From positions 353,221-379,817 of the forward strand of contig CABFPE010000305.1 in NCBI GenBank assembly GCA_900660155.1: a stretch of DNA of 26,597 nucleotides, given 5' to 3'. Below, piece by piece: positions 19,640 to 26,597 of this stretch. The DNA is from Hofstenia miamia (taxonomy: Eukaryota > Xenacoelomorpha > Acoela > Hofsteniidae). Numbering within the stretch: position 1 is the stretch's first letter; the number at the start of each line of letters is the position of its first letter. The translations under genes and the position numbers were made by a program. Below the pieces are notes generated by a model. The model saw only the letters and a list, made by a program, of their open reading frames with translations, searched no databases and was not told the origin of the DNA.

Positions 19640-19798
19640 TCGAGTATATAATTACAGGGAGAAACATCCTAATAATTATTTTACTAAAAACACTAGACTA
19701 AAAGAGTTATATTTCGCTCAACTTGAGCATCGTCAATTTCCAAAATTTCCCTCTAAATATCCATTATTTAATTAAAAGATATTATTATGTAATTAATA
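19640..19798 (-). repeat. Penelope-like terminal repeat, copy 1 (minus)
   Basis: Minus-strand sequence from 19798 to about 19680 matches the 3' flank of the PLE endonuclease ORF at 21507-21640 and the inverted copy at 23690-23800. Shared landmarks are ACATAATAATATCTTTTAAT, TATTTAGAGGGAA and the hammerhead-like block. The part of its own PLE that should precede it (endonuclease at 20985-21283, minus) is separated from it by the hAT-like insertion at 19799-20978. A plus-strand open frame (19524-19775) running through it is antisense and has no domain. Confidence 0.75.
19702..19752 (-). ncRNA. Hammerhead-like motif, copy 1
   Basis: On the minus strand: TTGACGA (rc of 19730-19736), a single T, the inverted repeat GCTCAAGTTGAGC (19716-19728), then GAAATATAAC. 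This resembles the hammerhead order CUGANGA, stem II, GAAA, stem III, cleavage base. It departs by U for C at core position 3 and an extra base after the core. Penelope-like elements are known to carry hammerhead motifs in their terminal repeats, and this lies in one. It is probably inactive here. Confidence 0.45.
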
Positions 19799-20978
19799 GG
19801 GGGGGGAGGGGGCAAATGCTAAATGGTTAATTTATGTCTATAGGTCATTGGCTCATTTCTAAGTGCATTGAAACTAACTTTATCCTTGCTGATCCTGCTA
19901 ATTCGCCGCGTTAGGCCTAATTTGTCAATTTGATCGGTCAAAATTCAGGTGTCATGCTGAAAGAAGCCTTGACTCAGCATGAGAAAGCAACGAATGCCCG
20001 AAATTTTTATCCCAACGAATTCCGAGTGGTCGGAAATGTTTTAATTTGCAAACCTTGCGTCACAGAAGTCAACTGCAACAAGAAATTTATGTAGAAAACC
20101 GCAGAAAACGCCCTATTCATCAGAAAAACTACAAGAATTGACAAATTTTACTCAATTGGATGCTCAAATTACCGACAAACTTCATTCAGATTTCGTTACA
20201 ATGTGTCTGGAGGCAAATATAGCCTTGAAACGCATCGGAAAAATGAAAAGCTTCATTCAAAAGTAATACGAAACTGAAGCAGGTTACCTGCTTGTGCAAT
20301 TTGTTTCATAGAGGTTGTATGCGGGTGAAGGCAACTGTGAAGAATGAACATCGCTTACCTTCTTTTGAAGTTGGCCCACACCCGGATCTTGTTGTCACAA
20401 GGTGGGGAACGTGGGTATCGAGTTCATTATGGTACGCGAAAAACTCTGTTTATGTTAAGGAACTGGCATACTTGTAACGAAGGCTATGGCTGCGGTTTCA
20501 GCGCCTGGAGTACCACTAGCACTTGCTACAATTGCTTAATACTTTGGAATGCTTCCTGATCTTATTGTGGACTTGGAGCGACAAGAATTCAGCGTAGTTG
20601 AGGGCCATAAAAAAATTACCGAACTTCAAAAAATTTTTCTCAACCAAGAAGAAACGGAAGAAATTGGCCTCTATCTAATATACACGTTTGGAGAAAATGA
20701 CGGATTTAATAAAAATTATCAACTGCAGTGGCGACTTGAGGTCCTTATACTATTCATTTCTGCAAAAATGTCCCTCATCTGACAGCATCGTGGAGCGATC
20801 TTTCCCCAAGCTCCAAAAACTGCTGATACCGAAATTTTAGCGATTCTAACATAAAATATTACATAATGGCTTATGTAAACGGTGAATAAAATCAATTTTA
20901 AGTGCTGAATCTCTTCTCTTTTGAGGCTAGATTTTAGCTCCAAAAAATGATTTTATTAGGTCAAAATTTGCCTCTCTC
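19799..20978 (+). mobile_element. Decayed hAT-like element inserted in a PLE
   Basis: The element begins in a G-rich terminus (G8-A-G5-CAAATG from 19799). It ends at 20978, where the reverse complement reads GAGAGAGGCAAATTTTGACC, so both ends share a GAGnGnGGCAAAT core. TAATTAATA to the left (19790-19798) and TAATTATA to the right (20979-20986) resemble an 8-bp target duplication with one indel. The sequences outside both ends belong to one minus-strand PLE. A CGGBP1/hAT-type transposase relic fills the interior. Boundaries are approximate. Confidence 0.62.
19960..20870 (+). pseudogene. hAT/CGGBP1-like transposase relic
   Basis: Conserved blocks of a hAT-type protein with a BED-like zinc finger appear in order but in different frames. 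RVVGNVLICKPCVTEVNCNK (about 20023-20081) resembles the 'F.v.gn.LfCk.C...v' finger. DFVTMCLEANIALKRIGKMK (about 20188-20247) matches the 'f..dLc.a.lsANIPL.Kl' block. DLVVTRWGTWVSSSLWYAKN (about 20385-20443) matches 'PvVTRWGTWl.AalYYa.nf', diagnostic of this insect hAT-like group. DLERQEFSV follows (about 20567-20593), then SIVERSFPKLQKLL (about 20784-20825), matching the C-terminal 'VERSFS.yk.iL' dimerisation block. Stops and frameshifts separate nearly every block. No single ORF is functional. Confidence 0.78.
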
Positions 20979-20984
20979 TAATTA

Positions 20985-21283
20985 TAGGTAAGTTATGCTG
21001 ATATATGGAATCATCTTTGGCGTTAAAACTTCTTTACATTGATCTTATGTATATACTTTCAATTAAGTTTAAGTTAACCCACATTTTCTTAGGTGTTCTG
21101 ATATTGTTGACTTAGTTTCGTGTTCTTTTATTCGTCTGTTTAGTTGTCTGCTACTATATCTAATCAAAGACTACTAGATATTATTGTAATAGTCTCTGAT
21201 CCAATATAGTCCTCACCACGGGTGCAATTGATTTTATAGATAACATTGGATTTATCGGATATCTTTGTCATTGATTTCAATTT
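20985..21283 (-). pseudogene. Penelope-like GIY-YIG endonuclease domain (minus)
   Basis: The C-terminal GIY-YIG nuclease of a PLE cuts DNA for target-primed integration. On the minus strand: SDKSNVIYKINCTRGEDYIG (about 21185-21250), where IYKI corresponds to GIY and DYIG to YIG. About 35 bases of interrupting sequence follow, then RQLNRRIKEHETKSTISEHL (about 21085-21155) with the conserved Arg and the His before the C-terminal helix, RKCGL, a deletion, KVYT (the E..yI helix, its Glu lost), and PKMIPYIS near the end. The ORF then runs into tail sequence and is broken by the hAT-like insertion at 20978. Stops are frequent. It meets the plus-strand copy head to head at about 21283. Confidence 0.78.
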
Positions 21284-21506
21284 TACAAGAGGTGTATGCT
21301 GGTCCAACAAATGTAAGCAGAAGAATAAATGAACACGACATTAAATCAACAACATCAGGACATCTAAAAGAATGTGGGTTAAATTATGACATCAAAATTT
21401 TAAGATCTACCATTACCAAAATGTAAAAGTAATCGAAAGTGTTTACATAAAATCAATGCAACCAAGTCTTAACACCAAAGATGATTACATATGTCAGCAT
21501 AAATGA
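21284..21506 (+). pseudogene. Penelope-like GIY-YIG endonuclease domain (plus)
   Basis: EVYAGPTNVSRRINEHDIKS is read from about 21285 and corresponds to the YVGQT...RI.EH block; the conserved Gly and Arg are present. TTSGHLKECGLNYDIKILRS follows, with the His and Cys typical of Penelope-type GIY-YIG domains. A stop is reached at about 21425. Reading frame shifts, and KVIESVYIKSMQPSLNTKDD leads to YICQHK and a TGA at 21504-21506. That last part has the catalytic Glu (VIES) and the Asn of LNTK. The N-terminal GIY part is missing. Apart from the frameshift this is the best preserved PLE endonuclease here, and its stop is followed directly by the PLE terminal repeat. Confidence 0.85.
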
Positions 21507-21660
21507 ACTCTAATCAACATTCAATTACATAATAATATCTTTTAATTTAATAATGCATATTTAGAGGGAATTTTTATAAATTAACGATGCTCAATTTGAG
21601 CGAAATATATCTCTTATAGTCTAATGTTTTTTAATAAAATTAATAAAGATCGTTAACAAC
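21507..21660 (+). repeat. Penelope-like terminal repeat, copy 2 (plus)
   Basis: It follows the endonuclease stop codon directly and fixes the sense orientation of the repeat family. It shares ACATAATAATATCTTTTAAT, TTTAGAGGGAA and the hammerhead-like block with the copies at 19640-19798 and 23690-23845. Its right limit, near 21660, is not sharply visible. Confidence 0.8.
21571..21625 (+). ncRNA. Hammerhead-like motif, copy 2
   Basis: Core-like TTAACGA (21581-21587), a T, the inverted repeat GCTCAATTTGAGC (21589-21601), GAAA (21602-21605), then TATATC. TATAA just upstream can pair with TTATA just downstream (21613-21617), as stem I would. It departs from the hammerhead core at two positions, so cleavage is unlikely in this copy. 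Confidence 0.42.
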
Positions 21661-22470
21661 AATAAGTTATCCTAATAATTATTGAACCACTTTCTTAGAT
21701 TCTGATGTTAATGATGATAATGATTTGCACTTGCCCAGCTCCTCCTAGTTGGTCTAAAATTATGAGAGATGATTTGTAGGGGTGGAAATAGCTAAATAAG
21801 CATTAAGTAGCCACCAATATCTCCAGATATCACATTATAGGACTTTTTCTTACAAGGATTTATCAAAGGTAGTCTATGATACTTAACCTAAGGGTATGAA
21901 TGAATTGAAGAACAGAATTTAACGAGGTTTTGCCGATGTCACTAGAACGTTGCACACCTCAATTCTTTGAATTACACACTACTAGCAATTTTTTTGTATA
22001 GAATAATCTAAATAAAATGTTGATTGCGCAGCAAATAATGCTCAGATCAAATTTGAACCACTTTTATTCTCTTCTAAATAATATTTTACATCGAGAGCGT
22101 GCTTTTGAATTGCTAAGAACAAAAGATAACTTAGAAACAATTTGATTATCATTTAAACTTTTCCTCCCTTTACCATGGTTCTTCTCAAGAATTTCATCAA
22201 AAAATATCAAACTAGGTCATATTTAAGAAACATTAAAAACCATGTTCTAAATGTAAAATTTAATGTAGACACAACTAGTCCAGAGTCCATTTGAACATTA
22301 TTCCCTGCGCAATCAAACTTACTCAAAAAATACTAAAAAATACTAAAAAGTAAATTAAATTTTCCAAAATAATGTCACAAGATAGTGTCATATTTAATAA
22401 TTATATATATATAGTTACTTAGATTACTTCATATAAATCATATAAAAGAATTAGTTTCCACGGAAATTTT
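21661..22470. other. Anonymous AT-rich sequence
   Basis: No domain is legible. It lies between two groups of PLE fragments and may be worn-out PLE sequence. Confidence 0.4.
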
Positions 22471-22472
22471 AG

Positions 22473-22618
22473 GTAATAATAATAGTTTTTACAATAAATT
22501 CATTAGTGGGGCCATAATACTTTATGTAATGAGCGCCACTATAATAGTAAAGAAATTGTAGTCAAGGCCGATATATATAGTGGAAGGTAATCAGCGGCAC
22601 TATAACTATTATTATTAC
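22473..22618. repeat. Inverted-repeat (MITE-like) unit
   Basis: GTAATAATAATAGTT at 22473-22487 is the perfect reverse complement of AACTATTATTATTAC at 22604-22618. The interior has two related blocks, GAGCGCCACTATAATAG (22530-22546) and CAGCGGCACTATAACTAT (22592-22609). It may be a small non-autonomous element or a chance pairing of AT-rich triplets. No target duplication was found. Confidence 0.4.
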
Positions 22619-23689
22619 AATTAATATTAGTTTTTCCTAAGAAACATAATCCCTTAAAAAATCTCTAAGATTGGTATTTCAATTATACAAAATGAGTTCC
22701 AATTAGGAACTGAAACATAGAAGTTTTTCAAGATTACACAGATTTTCAGGTTCTAGGAACAAAGTTTCCGATTATTGTATTTTGTGTTCGATTACCTGTC
22801 TGCAGTTGTTCCAAACTCCGGACCTTTAGAATAACGAATTGAGCTTTTCAAAAATTCTAATAATGTATATGCTACATAGTATGTAATCAAGTGCTTATAA
22901 AGGTTAAAAAGATATTACGAACTGAGTGCGAAATTATCCTCAAATACTGCCAGATCAATAATATCAAGAAGCAATAGTTCATCACCGCATACCATCTAAC
23001 AACTTCGTGTATTATCACAATATGGAAAATCTATTGCAGTTTCTAAATGCCAACTACAGCTCTGGAGATTAGTCACTTTCAGCGATCCTTCGACTAAAAA
23101 TGGAGAGACTGCTCTCTATTATATACGAAGAAAATTATTCATTTATAGAACTTATCAATGACGAACATCATTATTGCCCAGATTCAGGGATGGAAGCGAT
23201 ATGACGGTTTTCTCTTTAAATCGAATTAATCAATAACGTTTATTAATGCTACACTGAACAATTGAACGGTGTGTTCCATATAACTGTTTTGTCACATGAC
23301 AACCAATGTATAGCAAAACATTTTCTTAAATACTGGCTAGCTAGTTATTAGTGAAAACAGATTTTTGAATATTTTAGTACCGTCGGGTCAAATTTAGGAA
23401 GACGGATCGGATTGGATAAGGTCCAAAAAGTTTCCAGGCCTGGGTTGATTGTTTGTAACTTAAGTCTTAAACTTCATAATAAAAAAGACATATTTTGACT
23501 TACAAAGTCATTGTCAGTTTCCTTACAAAATTAGTCCCTCTAAATAAAGTTGATTTTAAATAATATTTTACTAAATCTAAATTATTGGTAGCAACAGTTT
23601 GCGTATGTTGTCTTCTTTGGTATTTAGACTTGGTTGATATGATCTAATTAAATTAGTCTCAACGATTTTTAGGTCATCAATAATTTTAG
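22619..23689. other. Anonymous sequence with one GC-richer patch
   Basis: No coding domain. A short patch at about 23382-23450 (CCGTCGGGTC, GACGGATCGGATTGG, CCAGGCCTGGG) resembles the GC-rich subterminal repeats of the hAT MITE at 16088-16324 and may be a fragment of one. Confidence 0.35.
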
Positions 23690-23845
23690 TAAAAACATTA
23701 GAGTAAAAGATATATTTCGCTCAACTTGAGCATCGTCAATTTACAAAATTTTCCCTCTAAATATGCATTATTAAATTAAAAGATATTATTATGTAATTGA
23801 AAGTTATTTAGATGTAATTTATGCTGATATATGATATATTAGATT
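23690..23845 (-). repeat. Penelope-like terminal repeat, copy 3 (minus)
   Basis: Read on the minus strand, this begins with the last PLE codons (ATATATCAGCATAAA, equivalent to ICQHK). It continues with CAATTACATAATAATATC, TATTTAGAGGGAAAA and the hammerhead-like block. It lies immediately upstream of, and inverted relative to, the plus-strand PLE RT at 23930. PLEs often carry such inverted terminal copies. Confidence 0.78.
23702..23756 (-). ncRNA. Hammerhead-like motif, copy 3
   Basis: Minus strand: GTAAA upstream, TTGACGA (rc of 23733-23739), a T, GCTCAAGTTGAGC (23719-23731), GAAATATATC, then TTTTAC. GTAAA and TTTAC can pair as stem I. It has the same two departures from the hammerhead consensus as copy 1. 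Confidence 0.45.
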
Positions 23846-23929
23846 TGTTGCTCAAAATTATAGTCTATTAAAATAAATTTAATGCAAGATTGCTTCAAAT
23901 TAATAAACCAAAACAAGATTGCCAAACAT

Positions 23930-24660
23930 TTTTATGAGAATTGCAAATAGACATGTGGCTATGTTTCAAAATTATATGGATTGGCTAAGATCAATAAACC
24001 AGAAATATCACTTAGGCCGATTGCAAGTTCTTGTGGCAGCATTAATAAGAAATTATCTGAAACTAAATGCAATTTTATCGAAATTACCAGAAGCAAAAAT
24101 CAACACGAATTCTAAGCAATTTTCAAATAAGATGTCGCAATAAAGTTAAAGAAGAGCCAAAACATAACAATATGTGATTTAGAAAATGATACACCAATTA
24201 TCCTGTTATTAGCATAAAAATACACTAATGGAATTCAAGGGAGATTTTTATCTACAGAAAGATTGATTAGTTATAGGAAATTCATTGAGTTCAACTCTAG
24301 CTATTTAGCTTTCTCAAATTGAAAAGCAATATTTCGAAAACAATATAAAATTCTATTCCTATGAAAGTTAAATGGATGACATAATTGCTTTAGTAAACAA
24401 TGAAAAAATGCAGAAGAAATTTTAACAAATCTAAATTTAATAGATAATAATATTAATTCACAATGAAAAAAGAAGAAAACATTTTTAATTTCTTAAATGT
24501 TAAAATAGTAAGGAATACAAAATCTTTTTAAGCTGGAATATACAAGAAACCATCAGAGACTGTCTTGTTACTTACTTTGATTTCAAATTCTCCAAGATCA
24601 TTGAAGTATCCTTAATTAAAGGAGCAATACATAGAATTTAGTAAAATAAAATATTTAAAA
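23930..24660 (+). pseudogene. Penelope-like reverse transcriptase relic
   Basis: PLE RTs resemble telomerase RT and prime from nicked DNA. YGLAKINKPEISLRPIASS (23975-24031) is the diagnostic 'YGlPKiHKp...lRPI.ss' block, followed by INKKLSETKCNFIEITRSKN. ITICDLENDT lies near 24155-24190, where the catalytic 'v.fDv.sLyt' should be. MDDIIALVNNEKMQKK (24372-24419) matches the 'RYVDDi.a' motif with both Asp kept but its first residues changed and a stop just before it. KKEENIFNFLNVKIVRNTKS (about 24470-24530) and GIYKKPSET (about 24535-24561) match the 'FLDv.i.r....f...iYRKpt.T' thumb-region block. Several frameshifts and stops occur, and the QG/MGSPLSP block is missing. No endonuclease follows before the terminal repeat at 24661. 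Confidence 0.82.
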
Positions 24661-24760
24661 TTAAGTAAATTTAGAGGAAATAATTTTGTAAGAAAACAGC
24701 CGATGAATATTTAAGTCGAAATATATCTTTTGAATGTTTTATTAGTTATTTTTTGTACCC
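24661..24760 (+). repeat. Penelope-like terminal repeat, copy 4 (plus, diverged)
   Basis: TTTAGAGGAAATAATTTTGT (24670-24689) and CGAAATATATCTTTTGAATG (24717-24736) align with the other three PLE terminal repeats. Its sense orientation downstream of the plus-strand RT, with an inverted copy upstream, fits one decayed PLE spanning about 23690-24760. Confidence 0.65.
24675..24740 (+). ncRNA. Hammerhead-like motif, copy 4
   Basis: The core-like CCGATGA at 24700-24706 keeps C at position 3 and the GATGA part of CUGAUGA, with C for U at position 4. It is followed by a weak AT-rich stem II region (24707-24716) and CGAAATATATC (24717-24727). This copy keeps the base the other copies lost, and they keep the base it lost, which supports a common ancestral CTGANGA. 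It is not expected to be active. Confidence 0.42.
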
Positions 24761-24975
24761 TACAAATATTGAATAATACAAATAGTTTATTGCTTAAGCA
24801 AGCTTTACAAAGATGCGGGTTACTTTAAAACAGTTTCGGAACTTGGTCAAATGAAGCATAATCTGATATTCAGCTTTCCTATGTTCTTTGTCCAACAATA
24901 CTCCGTCATCTTAAGAGACTCACGTCGTGCGCAAAATTTCGTATGAATGAGCAAGGCTAAAAACAGACGTGGTTG
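24761..24975. other. Anonymous AT-rich spacer
   Basis: Nothing recognisable follows the PLE terminal repeat here. Confidence 0.4.
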
Positions 24976-24979
24976 TACC

Positions 24980-25150
24980 ACGTATGTTGCGGGCCTACCA
25001 AGCCCAAATAGGCCACGAGCTCGGCCGGGCCGAAAATTAATGTGGGCTGTAGAGAGAGCAGTAGTATAAAACCGAGTGAAGTTTATCGCACACCTTTGAT
25101 TCTGATTGGTCGAGAGATGACCTTTGGCCCCTGCTGGGCCGTGTATATTG
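24980..25150. other. GC-rich patch of unknown origin
   Basis: A cluster of GGGCC, CGGCC and GGCCACGAGCTCGGCCGGGC motifs in AT-rich DNA is followed by a second GC-rich block near 25118-25140 (GGCCCCTGCTGGGCC). It resembles the subterminal repeats of the hAT elements above, but I could not find matching ends or an 8-bp duplication. It overlaps an 88-codon open frame (25042-25308) with no known motif. A TATAAAA at 25066-25072 is probably incidental. Confidence 0.4.
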
Positions 25151-25224
25151 ACAGGGATGTATCTCTGACGTCATTGGAATATATTCTGTTTAGTTGTAAT
25201 ATTTGTTGGCAAATACATTTGTTT

Positions 25225-25372
25225 GTAGTCTATTGTTTAAAATGTAGCCAATTTTTTGTGCATATACGTTTTTGGAATTACATAATTAATAAGTCAAAAA
25301 TCCAATGAGATTGTTTGCAATCTATTGTTCAAAATGTAACAATTTTTCAATACATATTACATAATTTTTATA
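25225..25372. repeat. Diverged tandem duplication
   Basis: The block starting TTTGTAGTCTATTGTTTAAA at 25222 recurs as TTTGCAATCTATTGTTCAAA at 25314. Both continue through AATGTA(G/A)...CAATTTTT to TTACATAAT. The unit is about 90 bases, with clear divergence. No function is assignable. Confidence 0.6.
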
Positions 25373-26597
25373 TACCATTGACATTCTATATACAAAGAAT
25401 TTACGTTTTTGGGAATTATATTTTATTTCAATTTTCTTTGGTAATAATAGTAACTAACAATTATTTTCAAACATTGAGAAAAAGACCTGTTTCACATACA
25501 ACACATGTCGATTGCAAAAATAAAAGCTTTTTTAATCGATAAATTTTTCAAAGTAAAATTATTTTTAAAATATAAATACATGCTTCCACAGATGCATTCT
25601 ACATGTACTAGTTAATGTGTTTGATAAATTAACAAATAGACAGGAAAACGATTAATTATTAGCTACAATGGTTTCACACAAAATAATTTTTCGGAACTAG
25701 TTTATGCAAAAACTCGCAATTTCTAATATTTAATAAACGTACGTGGTAAAACCCACATACGTGTTTAAGACAAGACAAAAATGTAATTTATTCTACACTT
25801 TGCTTATAATGATCATATATATATTACTAGTAAATTTGTCTATTGTGTTAGTTTATCATCATTGTGGTTGAGGGAATTCTGTAGGAAACAAACGCATTAT
25901 GAATTTTACAAGGTCATATCTAAATTAATGATTAATAAGTCAAATGAGGTGACAGATCACAGTATAAAACACATGACAATTAAAAGCTTAAATAAATTCA
26001 ATAAAAATGTGTATTAACAAACAAATGACGTTTCTATTTATGATAAAGTCTATAATAAATTTAACCTTGGACTGCAAATTCGCAGCAATTCATTAAAATT
26101 AAAATGATTACGTTTTTTAAAGAAATATTCGGAAAACTAAATAAAAATTATATTGGAAAAAGGGTTAAGAATCAAAACAATATCTGAGATTTTATTATAA
26201 AAATAGCTTAACCAAAAGTTTGAAATCTTTTTGGGTAGTTTGTTCCTCAATGTTAAATTGCATTTATCCGCTCTATTTATAAAATTGCATGGTTTCATAG
26301 ACAATGTCAAAATTACGTTTTTTATCTATTGTTTTACTGTCAAAAATGTATCCAATAGTAAAGATTGATATCTCCCACACATGAAATCCAAAAAACTTTA
26401 ACAAATAAAATAAACATTTTTAAACCAGATAAAACTAGAATTTTTTCAAAAGTTGGAAAACAATCTCAATTATTATATGTTTTTCCCAATTTATACAATT
26501 ATGTAAATGAAAGATTCTACAAAACTAAAATCTTAATAAAGTAAAACACGTCTGGTAAAAATGAAATAAATATTTTTTCAATATATTTTTCTCGTTG
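25373..26597. other. Anonymous AT-rich sequence to window end
   Basis: No coding domain or element end. A small inverted repeat, ACGTACGTGG then CCCACATACGT with a 5-base spacer (25738-25762), could form a hairpin. Confidence 0.4.

Noticed and set aside
19799..19812. G-rich run as a G-quadruplex or regulatory site
   Set aside because: It is only two G tracts split by one A, and its position at the end of the hAT-like relic fits a terminal repeat better.
23919..24143. 74-codon open frame as a gene in its own right
   Set aside because: It is out of frame with the PLE RT block YGLAKINKPEISLRPI that overlaps it; the real signal is the RT relic.
25042..25308. 88-codon open frame as a real protein
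   Set aside because: It spans a GC-rich repeat-like patch into AT-rich sequence with no domain, so coding is not supported.

Overview
The window is AT-rich eukaryotic DNA. It has no recognisable host gene, no tRNA or rRNA, and no bacterial gene organisation. It is a graveyard of decayed transposable elements: Tc1/mariner-like, hAT-like, non-LTR (LINE) and Penelope-like elements (PLE). This mixture, with stop-ridden transposase relics, TA and AAT microsatellites and assembly gaps, fits an arthropod genome (insect or arachnid). That assignment is inference, because no diagnostic host gene is present. Almost every reading frame here is a fragment of a broken mobile element or a chance frame.

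Layout. 1-4700: a Tc1-like transposase tail (about 705-1045, minus), a LINE reverse-transcriptase relic (about 1720-2270, minus) and a Tc1-like element with TA-flanked ends (2997-3974) that appears to enclose a second related element (about 3183-3778). 4711-10606: a hAT-like element, defined by terminal inverted repeats, GC-rich subterminal repeats and a near-perfect 8-bp target duplication. It contains a decayed APE-type LINE with ORF1 (zinc-finger tail and RRM-like domain) and ORF2 (endonuclease, reverse transcriptase, C-terminal region). The LINE's RT part is written two to three times around two single-N positions, which looks like unmerged overlapping contigs. 10909-14429: one Tc1/mariner-type element with a DUF4817-like transposase N-terminus, then two copies of a second, internally deleted mariner-like family. 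One of those copies is cut by a 1000-N gap. 14640-16332: small hAT-type MITEs, two of them with perfect 8-bp target duplications. 16333-19520: mostly anonymous, with one LINE RT scrap at about 18718-18930.

19524-24760 is the most interesting part, a nest of Penelope-like elements. It holds two head-to-head GIY-YIG endonuclease domains (20985-21506), a reverse-transcriptase relic (23930-24660) and four copies of a PLE terminal repeat. Each terminal repeat contains a motif resembling a hammerhead ribozyme core. One PLE is split by a decayed hAT element (about 19799-20978) carrying a BED/CGGBP1-like transposase relic. 24760-26597 is AT-rich, with one GC-rich patch and a diverged direct duplication.

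The parts do not form a working pathway. They record successive insertions: LINE into hAT, hAT into PLE, Tc1 into Tc1. Functional inferences concern what the parent elements did, not present activity.
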